A stretch of DNA of 64,000 bases from Larimichthys crocea. Its lineage: Eukaryota; Chordata; Actinopteri; Sciaenidae. Position numbers and translations under genes: made by a program. The stretch lies in NCBI RefSeq assembly GCF_000972845.2, contig NC_040012.1, positions 6,976,097 to 7,040,096 on the forward strand. The letters are read 5' to 3'. Positions 1 to 13,862 of the stretch are shown here, piece by piece. The notes under the pieces are model-generated. The model saw only the letters and a list, made by a program, of their open reading frames with translations. It did no database searches and was not told the origin of the DNA. Numbering within the stretch: the stretch's first letter is position 1; every line of letters begins with the position of its first letter.

Positions 1-1848
1 TCTGTACACCTACATGACATGAGAGACTCGTGATTCATGGCATTTTGTTTGGTTGTAGGGAGATGAGCCCGTGGTAATGAACGAGCCTTAAGGAGGGCTC
101 GGCCTCCATCATTAATCTTACAAAACTGGGCTATGGAGAAAACGCACAGTCACTCTATTAGGCGAAAGAAGACATCCCGTTCTGTTACGCCTTTTTGAAC
201 TCATCTGAGAAATACCCAGATTGCTTGAAAGCAGTTATACAATTCCAGTATGTCATTATATGGTCCTCTAAGAACAAATGAGAAAGCAAAACCATTTTAA
301 AAAAAGAAAAAAAAAACATGAGAGATGGACAGCAGGTGGAGGATTTATCAGATTCAATTAGGATTCAGCATTTTCTTTTGTGCTGGAAGAGTAAAGGAAG
401 AAGTAATGAACATCTGGACTAGAGTAAATGGTAGCACTACTGAAAATGTTTGGGCACTGAGCTGTTATAGCTGCCAAAGCAATGCTGCTTATGGTTTGTG
501 TCGTTCTTCTTTTTGATAAAACAGCTATCTGGAAAAATGTGTCTTCTTCCTGACACGCTGTGTGGGCTTGTTTTCAAGTGCCCCCCTACTCTGAGCATGA
601 TGAGAAGACTCAGACAAGACTATGACAACAATGTCGTTCGTTTTCATTGAGTGAGGCGCGCAGACTTTGAAGACCTTCTGAGAGATTCTCAGGGTGCTGC
701 AGAGGAGGTTTGCAGTTTTTCAAGAAAGTCGGAATTTCTTCCATAATTCCCAGTCCCTCTTAGCCGGTTGTTATCAGTTTTTCGTTTCAGTTCCTCTGTG
801 ATCGGTCTTTGACTGTGCGGTTTTATAAAAGCTTTAACTCATTCAAGTGTTTTGATTTGACAAAATCAAGTGTTGGAACCTTACCTTTCAAATGTAAAAT
901 ACAAAATCTGGGACTTTCTTGTGGCAATCACAGACAGTACCTTCTTTATTCAATAGCAGCTCCTGTGAAATACGCCTCAAAGTAACAGAAAACAATTTTG
1001 CTTTTGATGAAAACTCATCTTTAGTAGTAAGTCCTTTTATGGCTGCTGAGTTCCATTTATGATATACATAGTGCACCGTCTGCCACAGGAACCATTTCAC
1101 TGCAGCTTATATTGTGTTGCCTACAGCACACAATACATGGCTCAATGGCAGTATCAGTATCATGTGGTCTCATATGGTATATAGTACAATTCAACATTCA
1201 TTTTTTGATATTGTGCTATTGGTTGTCATTTCTTTCCATAAAAGCCATTTAACATATTTGCCTGTCTGTATATGAAACGGAGTGAGTAATATATCAAGGG
1301 TGAAATTGCTTTTATACAACAAACTTTTATATTATTATATATTATTATTATTTGTTTGTTCAGTTAATCATTTGTCTCCACCTACACAAACTGGACTCGT
1401 ACTGCACTGTTGCCAAGCAACACATCAACATTTTACTGAACAGTAGCTTGCTAGCTTTTATCCATAAGTCTACATGTTACTGCAGCCCAACTGAACATTA
1501 ATATTCTTGTGACTTAGCCAAGTCTGAAAGCAGTTATCTTAATTTTTTAGCTCTTCTCTACTTGGTCTAGATCAGCTGATGTCACATGAGCAGACCTGGA
1601 GGTTTGCGCACATGTACATAGCTTTGTTGTTGTTTTCTTCCCTCCATCCTCTTTTGACAGCTATTCATAGTTTAAGTCAAATGTTATTCGTGGACAAAAT
1701 GTTCATTTTAGCCGTGCAGGGTTTGTTACCATTAAAGCTACATAACTGTTGTGGAGAAATTGCTGAAATCAAAGGTCAATGGTGAGGTCAGGAAGGAAGA
1801 AAGTGTTCCTCTGATGTCTTATGCTGTTTTATTTATTGACGCTTGCCC
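1..1848. other. gene-free AT-rich segment
   Basis: I see no open frame with coding character or splice-supported exon. The only discrete element is a 13-bp GTTGC-type palindromic motif at 1409-1421 that resembles an RFX X-box. Confidence 0.6.
1409..1421. promoter_or_regulatory. X-box-like near-palindrome
   Basis: The sequence GTTGCCAAGCAAC fits the RFX X-box half-site layout (GTTGC, short spacer, GCAAC). It is isolated in non-coding DNA. A similar motif lies at 37,678-37,690. A 13-bp match can occur by chance in 64 kb, so function is unproven. Confidence 0.3.
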
Positions 1849-2240
1849 AGGAGAATTAGAGACACTCTCAAAGTTCATCAGAAGTGCCTGAGTCGGTCTC
1901 ACATTCTGCTGAACTCATCCTGGTGGATCGACTTTAAACCCAAAGATAACACCACAAATACTATACAACCAGAATTAGCCAAAGAGAATGTTTTTATTCA
2001 TGCAGGTGTTGTTGTCAGCATATTCTAGTCTGGAGACACAGATGTCTGTTTACGCAGATTGGAACGTCAACAGCAAACTATCTATTATGACTAGGAAGGC
2101 AGCAACAGGTCTCTTTGACCCTGACCACCACAGTGTTGAGATATGGTGGCACTTAGTCAAAGACAAACAATTAATTCTGCCGAGGACCTCAAAGCCCACA
2201 CGTGACCTCGTGTAACCTAAGGATAGAAAATTCCATAACA
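1849..2240 (-). repeat. dispersed ~390-bp repeat, inverted partner at 32.5 kb
   Basis: Read on the minus strand this segment begins TGTTATGGAATTTTC and ends near CTCTAATTCTCCT. It is clearly homologous along its length to 32,526-32,870 on the plus strand, while the flanks differ, so both copies share the same boundaries. The 32.5-kb copy is about 45 bp shorter. It carries an AATAAA-type signal internally and starts with TGT, which would suit a solo LTR, but I see no terminal CA and no clear target duplication. The family is not identified. Confidence 0.75.
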
Positions 2241-4009
2241 ATCACCACTGTTAATTAAACTAATTTGGAACACCTGTGAAGCTGATGTAGTTGAAAGTGA
2301 TGAATGCCTCTTATCCAATGAAATGACTTGGTTGTATAATTACTAATAACCACTGAAAATGTACTTGAAACACAACATATAGCAATTACAGAAGAAAGCC
2401 TTAATTGTATTACTATTTTTGTTGTTGTTGTAATACTTATTCGAAAAATATACCAGTATCTGAACATTTTTTCATTTGCCATCATAAGTCTACTGAAAAT
2501 AAGGATTCTTCTGGGCTCATGGCTCAGATTTCTGACTGACCAGACTAATATTCCCAGCCAGTGTTTGTGTGAAAGATACTGCCTGGCAGGATTCTCTAAC
2601 ACATTATATCCTGAAAGCCGAGCCATTAATTCTAGTAAAGCACGGTGTGTCTGATGAGACATCAACGACGTTAGTCAACATTTTGTTTTCTTCAATAAAT
2701 CCCTTGATAATTTTTCTGTAATTACTGTTTCACTAGGCTGGATAATTGCTCGAGTTTAATTCATTTCTAAGCATTCCAGCTTCGGTGCCTCCAGTTTTCA
2801 TTCCCCCCCTCACCAGAGCTACAGTGCATCTGTCACCAGTTTTGTTTTAGTCCACTCGGTCTGCACTTGGGACTGACAGTGAATTAGGGTAGAGAGAGAC
2901 GAGTTCAGGGTGGAAATTGGTACAATTACATTCATCTTTTTAGAGGATGCCTCAGTGAAAGGTGCTCTCTGGGGAATTAATCGCCCCAGTGTTTGAGCAT
3001 CTTACCTGTTTAATAACCAATTTAATCACATCCTCCCAAGGTTCAACACTCCTAAAAAGATACGAGCGGTTGATTTTTATTAACACACTGTGCTTCTATT
3101 AAAGGCCAATTAGAAGCCATGAATCAGCTGTGTCCGCTTTAATTCATTTGTTGTAAACAAAATGAGATAGGGTTATTGAGGGGAACTCAACATAGCTTTA
3201 CCCAGATTAGAAGTATTATTTATTACAATAACAGACACGTAAGAATAAATTTATTCAACACATCGATGATATCAATGAAATCCATATTCTTTTATTTCTT
3301 CACTGTATGCGGCTCACAGTGTATCCTCAAGTGACTTGAAAGGCTTAACATTCAAACCAGGAACCATGTTTTTTAAAAAAAGAGCCCTTCTCAAGGTCAA
3401 TGGCACGCTTACAACAAGCCTAATTGAGAATTTGATCTAGTCGCTCTAGGGGGGTGGACAAAGTGCTGCTGTGAATGTTAAAGATGAGCTATCGGGATTT
3501 GATCAGAAGTAATCAAAATGCTGGCCTACTTTTAGGTCACTTCCTTCTTTACCGCCAAACTGTACAGCAGACCCAGCTTTTGTGTGTCTATTTGTATTCT
3601 ACGCAAACTGCCAGACTTTCTAAAAGCACGGCAAACACACACAGAGAGAGAGAGAGCTCCTGGTACATCAGGAGAGATAAATCATAAAAATTTCAGACAT
3701 CTGGACAGTTGAGCAATAGTATATGTCCTCCACAGAACCCAGCGGGAATACGAGTATGCAACGATCTATACATGTGTGACTGCAACGGGATGATTTACAA
3801 CACACATTTTTTTCCTATAATGAAAAAATCTAAACGAAACCCTCTATCTGATTTGACAGATGACCTGTGTTAAGAAAATACAACTGTGTAGTTTTCAGAT
3901 GAGTGGGCATTAAAAGTATCTACTAAAAGTATCGATGAAGAGGCAAGTCATGCTCTGAGGCAATGCTGACATGTTAAACAGTGTTCACCAAGAGCACCAT
4001 CTCAGTTTT
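2241..4009. other. gene-free segment
   Basis: No supported exon. It contains short homopolymer and GA-rich tracts (about 3640-3656) only. The stretch near 3090-3190 has the non-coding look of a conserved element (AT-rich with homeodomain-type TAAT cores), but conservation cannot be judged from one sequence. Confidence 0.5.
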
Positions 4010-4485
4010 TATTTACATTTAGTCATTTAGCCGACACTTTTATCCAAAAAAAGAGAAACAATCAATGCACAGTGTGAAAGGACACATTACAATCAAGTGA
4101 TAGCTCTAGAGTGGGATAGATTTGAGCATGTCCAGTTGTTGGTAGTGCTCGCAGATGTAGAGCTGGAGGTCTTCAGGAGGTTTTTGAAGATGGAGAGGGA
4201 CGCCCCTGATCTGGTAGGACGCTCCACCAACAGGGAACAACAGGTGGGTAAAGTTTGGATTGCCCTGAGCGTCGTTCATTCACTGGTTTAAGGGCATTCA
4301 AGTAGAACTGAATTTAATTTTATAGGTAGCCAGTGCAACAAGGTGACATGCCCTTTCAGTGTGACTGAAAACCAGGCGCGTGCCACGTTCTGGATCATTT
4401 GAAAGGGTTTCACTGTGCAGGCTGGGAGACCCATCAGGAGGGCTGTATTAGAAGTTGGGTAGCATGTTGAGTTAAATGGATTTTG
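4010..4485 (-). mobile_element. decayed LINE fragment (L2/CR1-like) with common fish repeat edge
   Basis: Translation of the minus strand across about 4310-4480 gives GLPAC, KPFQMIQN and HVTLLHWLP, which matches the C-terminal part of L2/CR1-type reverse transcriptases (GLPxxxxxPLQxIQNxAAR, then SLHWLPV). The plus-strand start near 4013 (TTTAGTCATTTAGCCGAC) matches a repeat end that I recall as widespread in fish genomes. The frame is interrupted and the element is short, so it is dead. Exact clade assignment is recalled, not searched. Confidence 0.7.
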
Positions 4486-7400
4486 GTGCACCAATGTTCA
4501 CTAATTAACACTCAATTAGTAGAGCTGAGGTTGAAGGAATGTCTACTTTTAAGGTAGGTAGTCCTAAATCTTAACCCGATGATGGGCATGTTAAGATATC
4601 ACCAAAGTATTACAGTTGCAATGTTACAGTTGCATTACAATGATACAACAGCATGAAGCTCGTAGTGAAAGGCGGCTTATTTTTTCCAGGCAAGCAAACT
4701 TTTTTTTTTTTTGCAGGGAATAATACAGCTCCGCTCTGATTAAAGGCAGACACCAGTGAATATTTCATCTCGGCTTCAAAATGAACTTTTGCTGCGAGCG
4801 GCTTTGATGTAAACTTGCTGTTTCAACCAGTGATAGCTTGTTTGACAGGCAGCAGTCTCCCAGAGACGAAAAAACAGGCGAAACGTGCGCTCCCCCCTTC
4901 CTCCCGTTTCACAGAGCGGTGCTGATGATTAGCTCTCTAGCAGGATTCTCCTAAGGCAAGTGATTACGACACGCTCTGCAAACTATGACACCTCTTACCT
5001 GGAGCCCAAACAAAGACAGCGATCCCAAAAATATTTTCTAGAGCACTGCTAAGAAGAGTTTGAGCTCAAATGTTGTTTTTTAACGTCTCTTTGCAAGAGT
5101 TTGTGTTTATTATTCAGGTTAAGGACTCGGGGTGGGGAAATTGGTTTTGCTAATGAAAATGACTTCCTGGGAAAACAAATGAACTGTGAATGGCAGCCAC
5201 AAGAGTTGCATACCTGTTTTTTTTGTGTGCTTGAATTGGATGAGAGCTGTTGAGTATGAATCATTTTCCTCAGTGTTTCACTCTGTTTTGCCCCTTTACC
5301 CGGGTTGTGAGCAGCGCTAAGCCTCTATGAGAGGAATAACCTGAAATGGAGGAACACTTCAATGTCGCCCTTTCCCCCCTCTCCTCCACGAGTGATTATA
5401 CAATTGATTTTTTTTTTCCACCACTGGTTCCTGCTATAGGAGCAGTAATAACAATTTATCTTGGCTCCTTGTTCCATTACAGCAGAGCTGCAGTGAAACC
5501 AGAGGAAAAGTGCTATGTTTTATGATTTATGGAGGCTATTTGACCTGTGCTTATTAGAGGGATCTACCGAACGTGATGCTGACTTCGGAAATAGACTATG
5601 AGCTTTGCTCGGTGATGGGAGTGTGAACATGGGCTTTCGGGAAAAGATGGAACGGGTGTCCTAGCTGATTGAAAAACAAACATAACCCAGTCTGAACATT
5701 GATGTTAAAATATATATCAGCTCTGCTGCCAGATCTCAGCACTCTACTTGTTACCGTATGATTTCAATCTAATTTAGAAGAAAATCTCTCCGACTGCCAT
5801 TCCCAAAAGTACTTAAGAATATAAGTTTTACAGCAGCACCGGTGAATCACACATTACAGCCCTGGGTGTCTGGTACAATTTGGCACGGATGGAGATAAGT
5901 TGGTGAGATGCGTATCATCATGTGTCCTTACCTCGGTCCTAGTTTTTGTTAGAGTGATGCCTGAAGGAAACTGCTGTGGCTCTAAGGGCCCCCCCGGTTG
6001 TTCCTCATTGACTGGCGTTTATGGAGCCGTTTAAGCATGGCGGCTACCTCCCTGCCTCCCTCCAACAAATCCAGGTCTCTCTCTCTTGTGGCTAGTGATA
6101 ATATTTAACTGCTGACCTTATCTTCTCTCCCCCACATCTCCCCTCCGCCAGCCGAACGGAGAGCATGTTAATGTCTGACACAGCCCTACATGTAGCATGC
6201 TAATCCATCTGTGGCCTGGCTGATTAAAGATGAATATCGGGTGGGATGGTAAACACAGGCATGGCCCCCAGGCGGCTTCACCGATGACTACATCTGCACA
6301 GGACCATGTAAACGGTTACACTCCAACTGGCATATAATATTACAGATCTCGGGGCCAGATGAATGAATCAGGGGTCTCTAACTTTAAGTATGTAAACACA
6401 GATTGTTTGGCACCAAGAAAACGCCATTCCCATACCCCAACTTGTGTTTATTATGACTGAATATCACATATTTTACTTTCAAAATGTATTTACACACAAA
6501 AACTAATAAATAGAATAAAAGAGGTCGAAAAAAAGCCAAGATGGCTGGAATAAAAAATGCTAGGGTTGAATTTGTTGCGCTAAATTGCTCAAGTTGATGT
6601 TTGAGGACTGAGACGTCTAATGGGACAGAGCTATATAGGAGCATCTCAAAGTGTCCGTTAAATTAAATAAACCCTCAAATACATATTGGTTATGTGACAG
6701 AAAACAGGTCATAAATCATTCCCTTATTCACTTTATATAGGGACATGTACTGTGAATATAAAATCTGAGCAAACCATTACATCAAGCTGGTAGATTTGGC
6801 TGAAAACAATATTATTATGCATAAATATTATGATTGTATGTGTCAAAAAAAAAAGTACAGTAAATGATTTGTGCATAATTACGACAGAAGGTTACCAGGC
6901 CCAATTAAAAGTGTAAAGGTTTTTATTAGCGTAACAGTAGCCCGAGGCAGATTAAACTCTTCTTTTATTACGATACATAAATTAATGATACTTTGGACTC
7001 ACATCTCCTTTGTATCAAAGACTCAGATATCTGCGCTTACACATTCAATGGAGACTGAAGAACAGAAAGATGTGTATCTTATTTTGGGGGGGCTAAACAT
7101 AATATATGAATTTGGTATTTGATATTAAAATGCACTTTTATCATTCAACTCACAGCTTAGTGAAGAGTTTAACTACAGTAAACCTTGTTTTATGATAACT
7201 GGGTGTTTCTTTTTTTAAAGGGAGAAGTCATGTATCTTTGTCTGGTAAAAAGCTGTATTTATTTCCAGAGCACCCATAGCTTCCTTTACATGTTGTTAAC
7301 AAATGTCTTCTTCCGTGGACAAAGATAGACTACGTGCTGCCTTGAGGTGATCGATAGTGGACCACCTGAGAGCTGTGCCCTTTCTCTGTAGGCAGAGTTG

Positions 7401-9558
7401 TCACCATTAGCTGGATAAGGAGCACAAAGTTGGGGGAAAAAAAAAATGTTGGTTGACAAGCTGCACAGAATACCCTTGAAAACAACAGACGAGAGTGAAA
7501 ACTGAACAATTCTGTGAAAGTGATGGTTCGCGTTTACTTTATAAATATCGTCAGACGCGATCATTATCGCTGTAGTAGTGCTGTAGTTCTCTTCTCAAAC
7601 AAGCCGTAGGGTGGCTAGACAGGAGAATCACAATCTCACACAGAGAGACTACTAATGAACGTGGGGAGTTGTTTGCCGTCACCCACATGACGCATTTCGA
7701 CTTATGCCAACATCTTCACCAACCAAACATAACATAATACTCCGCACTACAGGAATGAATACTCTTTGTCAAGCATGCAACTTTCCTCACAGAGGAAGGA
7801 CAACGATCAGCAGCTGAGCTCGAGAAGCAACGCAAAGAAGCTGAATACTGGATATCTTAAACGCTGCACGTTACTGATGAGAAATTGTTTCTGTGATGTG
7901 TAACCGAGCACAATTCAGGCTAAATGAAGTATACGCTTATGTAAATAGTAAAGACACTCTTTTTTTTTTTTTTTCCAAATATGCTGTCAAGGATGGTTCA
8001 TTCATCTTACATTCAAGGGCAAAACATTGTGACTGACATCTCAAAGCACGCACAGATGTTGGAGTTTGGGAATTCTTCCAAGGGGATGTAAAAAAAAAAA
8101 AAAGGTTCCTCACCACCAATTACCTATTATTTTAAAAGCAAATAGAAAGATACAAAATGAACTTACAGAGATGAAGTCCTTACAGTATAATTAAGTTTTG
8201 TTTTAGTTTATTTAAGCAAGAATCTGTGATATGTGACATAAAATTGGCTTGCTTTATTTCTAACTCAATCAGGTGGTGCATAATTCATATCCATCACATT
8301 GGCATGCAAAATTATTCAAAATGAACTTTTTGTTGATTGCCAGTGTTTGTTTGTTTGGGCCACTTGCACACATTTTGTGCCTTGTTTGCATCCTCTACCG
8401 ATTTTTATCACTGATATCATTTCTGACCGATGTTAATCACAAGAAAAGACTGGAATAACGGTTGGGTGTGTGGGGATAAAATCCATGTAAGTGGATGCTT
8501 TAAATAGATATTATTCAATGAATGACTAATTATATTTCATTGCTCCTATGGTGACCGATGACAATGACTGACATCTTCGCCATGGCAACGGTGGCAAAAG
8601 CGGCAGGATATTTTGAGTTTTTAATAGTCCTCCGCTCTGTCAGAATTATTGATTTCATTTAAAATCAATTTCACAGAAAAAAAAAGTTTAAATAATTAAA
8701 GCTGGTGGCCACAATATGAACCGAGCACATGATTAACACCATCAGAGAGTCCTGTGTTTCTATACTGAAGAGAGAGCTTAAAGAACATTTTTTAAATAAC
8801 AGCATAACACTATTAATACCCACCATGTATCATAAACCGAGCAAAGCTGCCCCATTCATCAGGTTTTTAACATTACCGCCACATATCAGCCACAAGATAG
8901 GCGAAAATAAATTTTCACTTCGCTGTAGATAGGGACATATCAGCGACGTGAGAGGGATGTGTTGTATTTAATTTTAGGTGTCATGGACGCTGCACATTAA
9001 TCAGCATATACACATATAAATGTGGCAGGGTTAGCCAATATTCGTTCTTTTTCATCACAGGTCTCTTTCCAGAATGTTAAAATGGCCCTACCTGCATAGC
9101 TGAAGAGTCTCATGTATTAATTGTAGTAAACTGAGAGCTAGGAATGCAGAATTTGACCTAAAGGCAAGTAACTTTTTTTAAAATTAAACTGGTAGAACTC
9201 AAGTTCTACTTCTTTACACCCCAAGAGATCTTCTTCTCTCCATGCTAACCACGGGCCAACTCTGCATTACTGCTTGTGGTGGTGATGGCTCCCACTACTT
9301 TAGTGTTTCTCTACTAGGGGATTGAATATTTAGTTTTCAATGTTGGTATTGGTAATTTGATGCAGGATGTGCGATACCAGTACAAGTAATTTCATATCAC
9401 AATATTGCAGCAGTGCATTTTCTGTAAATTAATGAATTTTCACATTTTTGTTGTATGTTATTCATTATTGTCTTTGTTTGACCTCTGTACTGTTTTGTCG
9501 GCTACGTATTGAAGTCGGTTGTAGCTGTGTGTGGCACTATTGCCCAAATCGAAGTTCC
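4486..9558. other. gene-free segment
   Basis: Only short chance open frames are present and none has family similarity or paired splice sites. The segment is AT-rich with poly-A and poly-T runs (for example 7961-7974 and 8090-8103). I see no RNA gene. Confidence 0.55.
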
Positions 9559-9595
9559 CCTTGGAGACAGTGAACTCTTTATTGTTTTATACATG
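9559..9595 (+). repeat. short dispersed repeat, partner at 11.44 kb
   Basis: About 37 bp beginning CTTGGAGACAGTGAACTC and running into TTGTTTTATACATGA is repeated with few changes at about 11,445-11,482. The two are 1.9 kb apart in the same orientation. Confidence 0.6.
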
Positions 9596-11388
9596 ATATA
9601 AAAACGACCACATGGGGAGGAATATTTCTATTTTTACATCTTTGCAGATGTAAGATGCAATGGCAGTCGTTATCTCTAATGATAATAATAATGATGATAA
9701 TCTATGTGAATATTTGCCATATGGTGTACCATGGGCAAAAAAAATAATAAAATAAAATCACTCGCAACATCTGAATCTGTTGTTCGTTTTGAGCGCTTAC
9801 GTTTGTCCTCTATTTTTGACTCTGTAATGTTTCTTGTGTAGGTGGGAAAAGAGATTAGTGGTGTTTGAGTCTGATTTGGGGATCAGTCTGCGGCATAATT
9901 TGCAAAGTAATGTTATGGCTTTCTGCCCTAACAGTTAGCTGTCTCTTAGTCTGTGATCCAAGCTATTTGTACATTACTCCATGTTGTGCTTTCTTGGTGA
10001 AATACAAACATAGCTGCATGATGTCCTCGCCAGTGTTGAATGTTATAATAGAACAGACAGCTTAAATCACATATTCAGCAGGTGATAGCAAAGGATTAAC
10101 AAAAAAGATATTTCATATCAACGTTAGTGAGTTATACAGGTTAGCACCACAGACATTTACAGTGCATCTCGTTGCAATACTTGCTCTAAGATGTCCATCA
10201 GCCACTACTTTGGGACACACCCAAAGATTTGAAACTTTAAGTTTTTCAATTCAAATTTCATTTGAGCTTTGAATAAATAATCTTTTTAAAATAAATTAGA
10301 TCTTTCTCCCAAATTTCAGCTTCCCCTTTACTATGTGCTCTACATTAATCTAAAAGCAGCCACCCTCCAGATACCAGCTGGCATCTGGAACATGCCCTTC
10401 TGTTGGTGTTGGCATCCAAACCAGCAGGCTTTTGCTGTTAATTAGCCTCTCCACCACTAGGCCAATGAGCAGCATCCATGGCACAGCATTTACGCATTCA
10501 CAGCAGTGGAACAGAGCACACTGGTCCATTTTCATTTTAGATTTCAGACCTTTTCTTGCCCCCCCACACACACGTCAAAAACCACCAGATGCCAATATCT
10601 TCATCCTCAGTTTAGGGGAAGAGGAAGGGGAGCGGGGTGCATTAGCATAAATCGGGATTACTATGCATGACTGTCACTTCAAAGATAATCAAACAAATTA
10701 GAAAATTCTTCAAGTGTTCACGAATGCTGGAATGAGTCAGAGATAATCCACTTTGCTTTGATTTATTTATTTATTTTTTGTTTTTTCGCCAGTCAAGAGC
10801 ATTTCGCATGCTTATGTAACTTAGAGCGGGGTACTGATACGAGGCAGCAGCTGCAAAGCACACAAGGACATGAAAAAAAATATAATGAAGAGGGGAGCAC
10901 AGACAAAAGTCTAGACAAAGTAATGGATACGGTCAAAAGCCAATAATCGATACACTCCCACTGCCAAGTGATCATTATTATCACCTCCTGATAAACCTCA
11001 GACCCTGATGGTTTTTCTTTAGACTGGCTAAAGAAGGGGCCAGTTTGAGAGATCTCATTCTAAATACTTCTTGATTAGAAAGCACAATCAAATTAAAAAG
11101 GACATTTTTATGTTGTGACACATCACAGCACATAAACAGTATTTCCTATTGTTTACAATTACTATTGTAGAAGCAAAAGACTGTTAAAATAAAATGCCAA
11201 ATGTACACTGGTTACATGCTTTTCAATGTGACAATTTGGTGCCTTTCTCTGTTTGCCATTATTATAAATGACATTTTTGTTGTTTTAGCAATTTCTTTAG
11301 ATGTCATCTTGTTATACATGACTTTTTCAAAATGCCATTCTGCCATTTTATAGACCAAACTACCAAACAATGAGTCAGAAAAATGATT
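9596..11388. other. gene-free segment
   Basis: No supported exon, RNA gene or mobile element was recognised. A short GAT/AAT-rich run lies near 9680-9700. Confidence 0.5.
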
Positions 11389-11529
11389 GAAAAAGAAAAA
11401 AATTATTAGTTGAACCAAACAGAACTAATCCATCCATGTGTCTCCTTTGGAGACAGTAAACTCTATATTGTTTTATACATGAAAAGGAAAAAAAAAATCA
11501 TTAGTTGAACCAAACAGAACTAATCCATC
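11389..11529 (+). repeat. imperfect ~95-bp tandem duplication
   Basis: A block ending TTAGTTGAACCAAACAGAAC plus TAATCCATC occurs at 11,389-11,434 and again at 11,481-11,529. Each copy starts with an A-rich run. The spacer between them (11,435-11,480) resembles the 9,559-9,595 segment, so the arrangement could reflect an insertion flanked by long duplicated target, or a local tandem duplication. Confidence 0.7.
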
Positions 11530-13771
11530 ATGGGCAGTGGTAGCCTGAAGATCAGAAACTTCATAAGAGGTGGGTTTCCGTTATCATTTCTAGCTGGGGA
11601 TACCTGGGCAGGAGAAGTTATTGCTGATCCCTTAATCAATAACAGTTAACTGCTGGCCCTATTGCCCCAATGAAGCTGCTCACTCTACTGTACAGTTTGT
11701 AGGTTCACATGTTCAGTTGAACAACCAAACCTTTTGTAACAACTTCCCCCCGGGCCGCAACTGTAGTCAACTTGTCCGATTAAATGTTTATTGTATATTA
11801 AAATGACTAACTAAAACTTCCATTCCCCAACACTGTAAACTAATGGCATCATATCTAAGAGCCCTGGGCCTCATCAAGCAGCCATAAAGATTAATAAAGC
11901 ACAATGAAATGTGATTTTCACATAGTGCCATTCATTTCCATAAGCCCTGCCGTTACTACCCTCCTGCGTCACCTCAGTGTCTCAGTGGGGTTGTAGAAAG
12001 TGGGGCTCGCACAGGAGCGGAACATTTTCACAGCTCCATTTTCATTTAGCATCATTAGAAATTCAATTCCCAGCAAATGAGTTTTTAGAATTTCACAGCA
12101 GTCCCTTAAGATGTTCGTGCATGACCCACTTTTGTCTCATACTCTTCTCTTCGTTGCTACAGTTCACAATGTACATGCATACTCGTAAACACCCCTGACT
12201 GAGTCCCAGTCTTCTTGAGTGAGTGTGGGTTTTTCCCAGGCCTCTTTGCTATGACTGCCAGGGTCACAGAAGGGAAAACTGGTCATTTGCTTTTAAAGTC
12301 CCATGGTGATTCTGGACTACTGTAGCAGCTGGCTATTTTCAGCTTGTACATAATGGCGTCTGCAACCTATGTGACTGTGTCAAATATGCCTCTATGGCTA
12401 CATAGAATATTAACAATGACACTTCTACCCTGGGAGACAGGGTTTCTTTTTTTTTTTTTACCCTGGAGTCTTTTAGTTTTACTGATATTTACAGGAAAGC
12501 CCTAATCCTGCTAACACTGAGGTGGATTCATCCAGATCACAGGGTGATTTTCACTGGTGTATCAACATGAATCCCTCCGACGGTTCTGTTGATTGCTGAC
12601 TTCAGGTGCAAACACGTCGTACATCAACAGCTAAGCATGCTGAGATTATGTTCCGTGATCTGCCCCATCTGTTAAAAAAGGGACAATGACGAAAACGGCA
12701 GATCTATCTCGGCTCCCCCCTTCGGAGTTAAATAGGGAAGTGGGTACAGCTGACACTTGTAACTTTAAGCGTGAAATGAACACACTCACTTTTCTGTCTG
12801 CGCAAACAAGGCTTAATAAAGGTGATGGGCTATAAATCTGGTGCTCCACCTTTTTCAATTTCCTGCTTCACTGAGCATCCTATGGAGGCAGGGGACCACC
12901 TATCCCCAGGAAATACCCCAACAAAGTGACATCAGATGTGTAGTAATGCGACACATATGAAATGTGTAGAAATAGTGATTTCACACCAGGGGATTCGGGA
13001 CACTGACCAAATGCAAATTAAATCATGTTGAAAAAAGCAGACATGGGCCATCAGTTTAAAGGAAAGTTGACTAGTGGGACCCCAGGGAAAAGACGGGACT
13101 CCAGGACATTAAATGAATGATGATTCCAACAGAAATCACTTTATTCAGGTCAATGACACTGTTACCCTTTTAAAGTCTAGGCCTAATGGACCTAATGAAT
13201 GCTCTACCACTGAGTTTATGAAGCGTACATCCTTGAAGTGAAGTCCACTGCCCCCAAGCTGATCTTAAACATCATCAGTTGTGAGCCTCCTGGCTCTGAC
13301 AGGTGGTCCTGTGTTGGGGAGCAGGTGACCCCTCCCTCTCTTTCCTCGATGCTGTCAGTCACAGTGACAAAGGTGACATTAGGAGCAGATCTCGCCATGA
13401 TGGAAAGGGCATCTGCACAGCATGTACATCTTTTAATAGCCTCTACCCAGATCAGACAGGCAGATAGAGACACGCAAATTTACCCACTTTTAAATGTGAG
13501 TACACACACGGCAAGATACGAGGACCTGAATACACACACCACACGAGTACAAGGTGCCCGCCTGAGAAAAGAGGACAAACAGTTTGCACTTGGTGGGAAG
13601 AAGAGATAAAAGTACCACAGGTGGCAGACTGCAATGTCCTCAAATGATTTTTTATGACTCGGAGAATAATTTCCGTTTATTACAACTTGTTTTTTTTTGT
13701 GGTTTTGGCTATCACTTCTATCAAGATTGTACTCAAATGTAATTGCTGAAATCTGGGAACAAGCAAACATT
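11530..13771. other. gene-free segment, one weak coding-like stretch
   Basis: The region 13,216-13,473 is open on both strands and somewhat GC-richer than its surroundings. It shows no recognisable domain, no convincing splice sites and no relation to the expected syntenic neighbours CYB5RL or MRPL37, so I do not call a gene. The rest is AT-rich non-coding DNA. Confidence 0.45.
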
Positions 13772-13862
13772 ACTAGGGCTCCAATTAGCGCTTTATTTTT
13801 GATTGATCTGTCTATAAAATGTTGATTCTTTTATTGGTTGTCTCAGTTTCCCCTCACCTGTG
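13772..13862 (+). mobile_element. decayed hAT-like MITE end
   Basis: The segment begins CTAGGGCTCCAATTAGCG and continues with ATTGATCTG and TCTATAAAATGTTGA. This resembles, with many changes, a very common fish non-autonomous element that begins TAGGGCTGCAACTA. The other end was not located. The assignment is from memory of the family. Confidence 0.45.

Noticed and set aside
2255..2665. 136-codon minus-strand open frame
   Set aside because: Low-complexity composition, no family likeness, no promoter or splice context.
13216..13609. Overlapping open frames of 85 and 123 codons on opposite strands
   Set aside because: No domain, no convincing splice sites, and both strands open equally, as expected for a GC-richer chance stretch.
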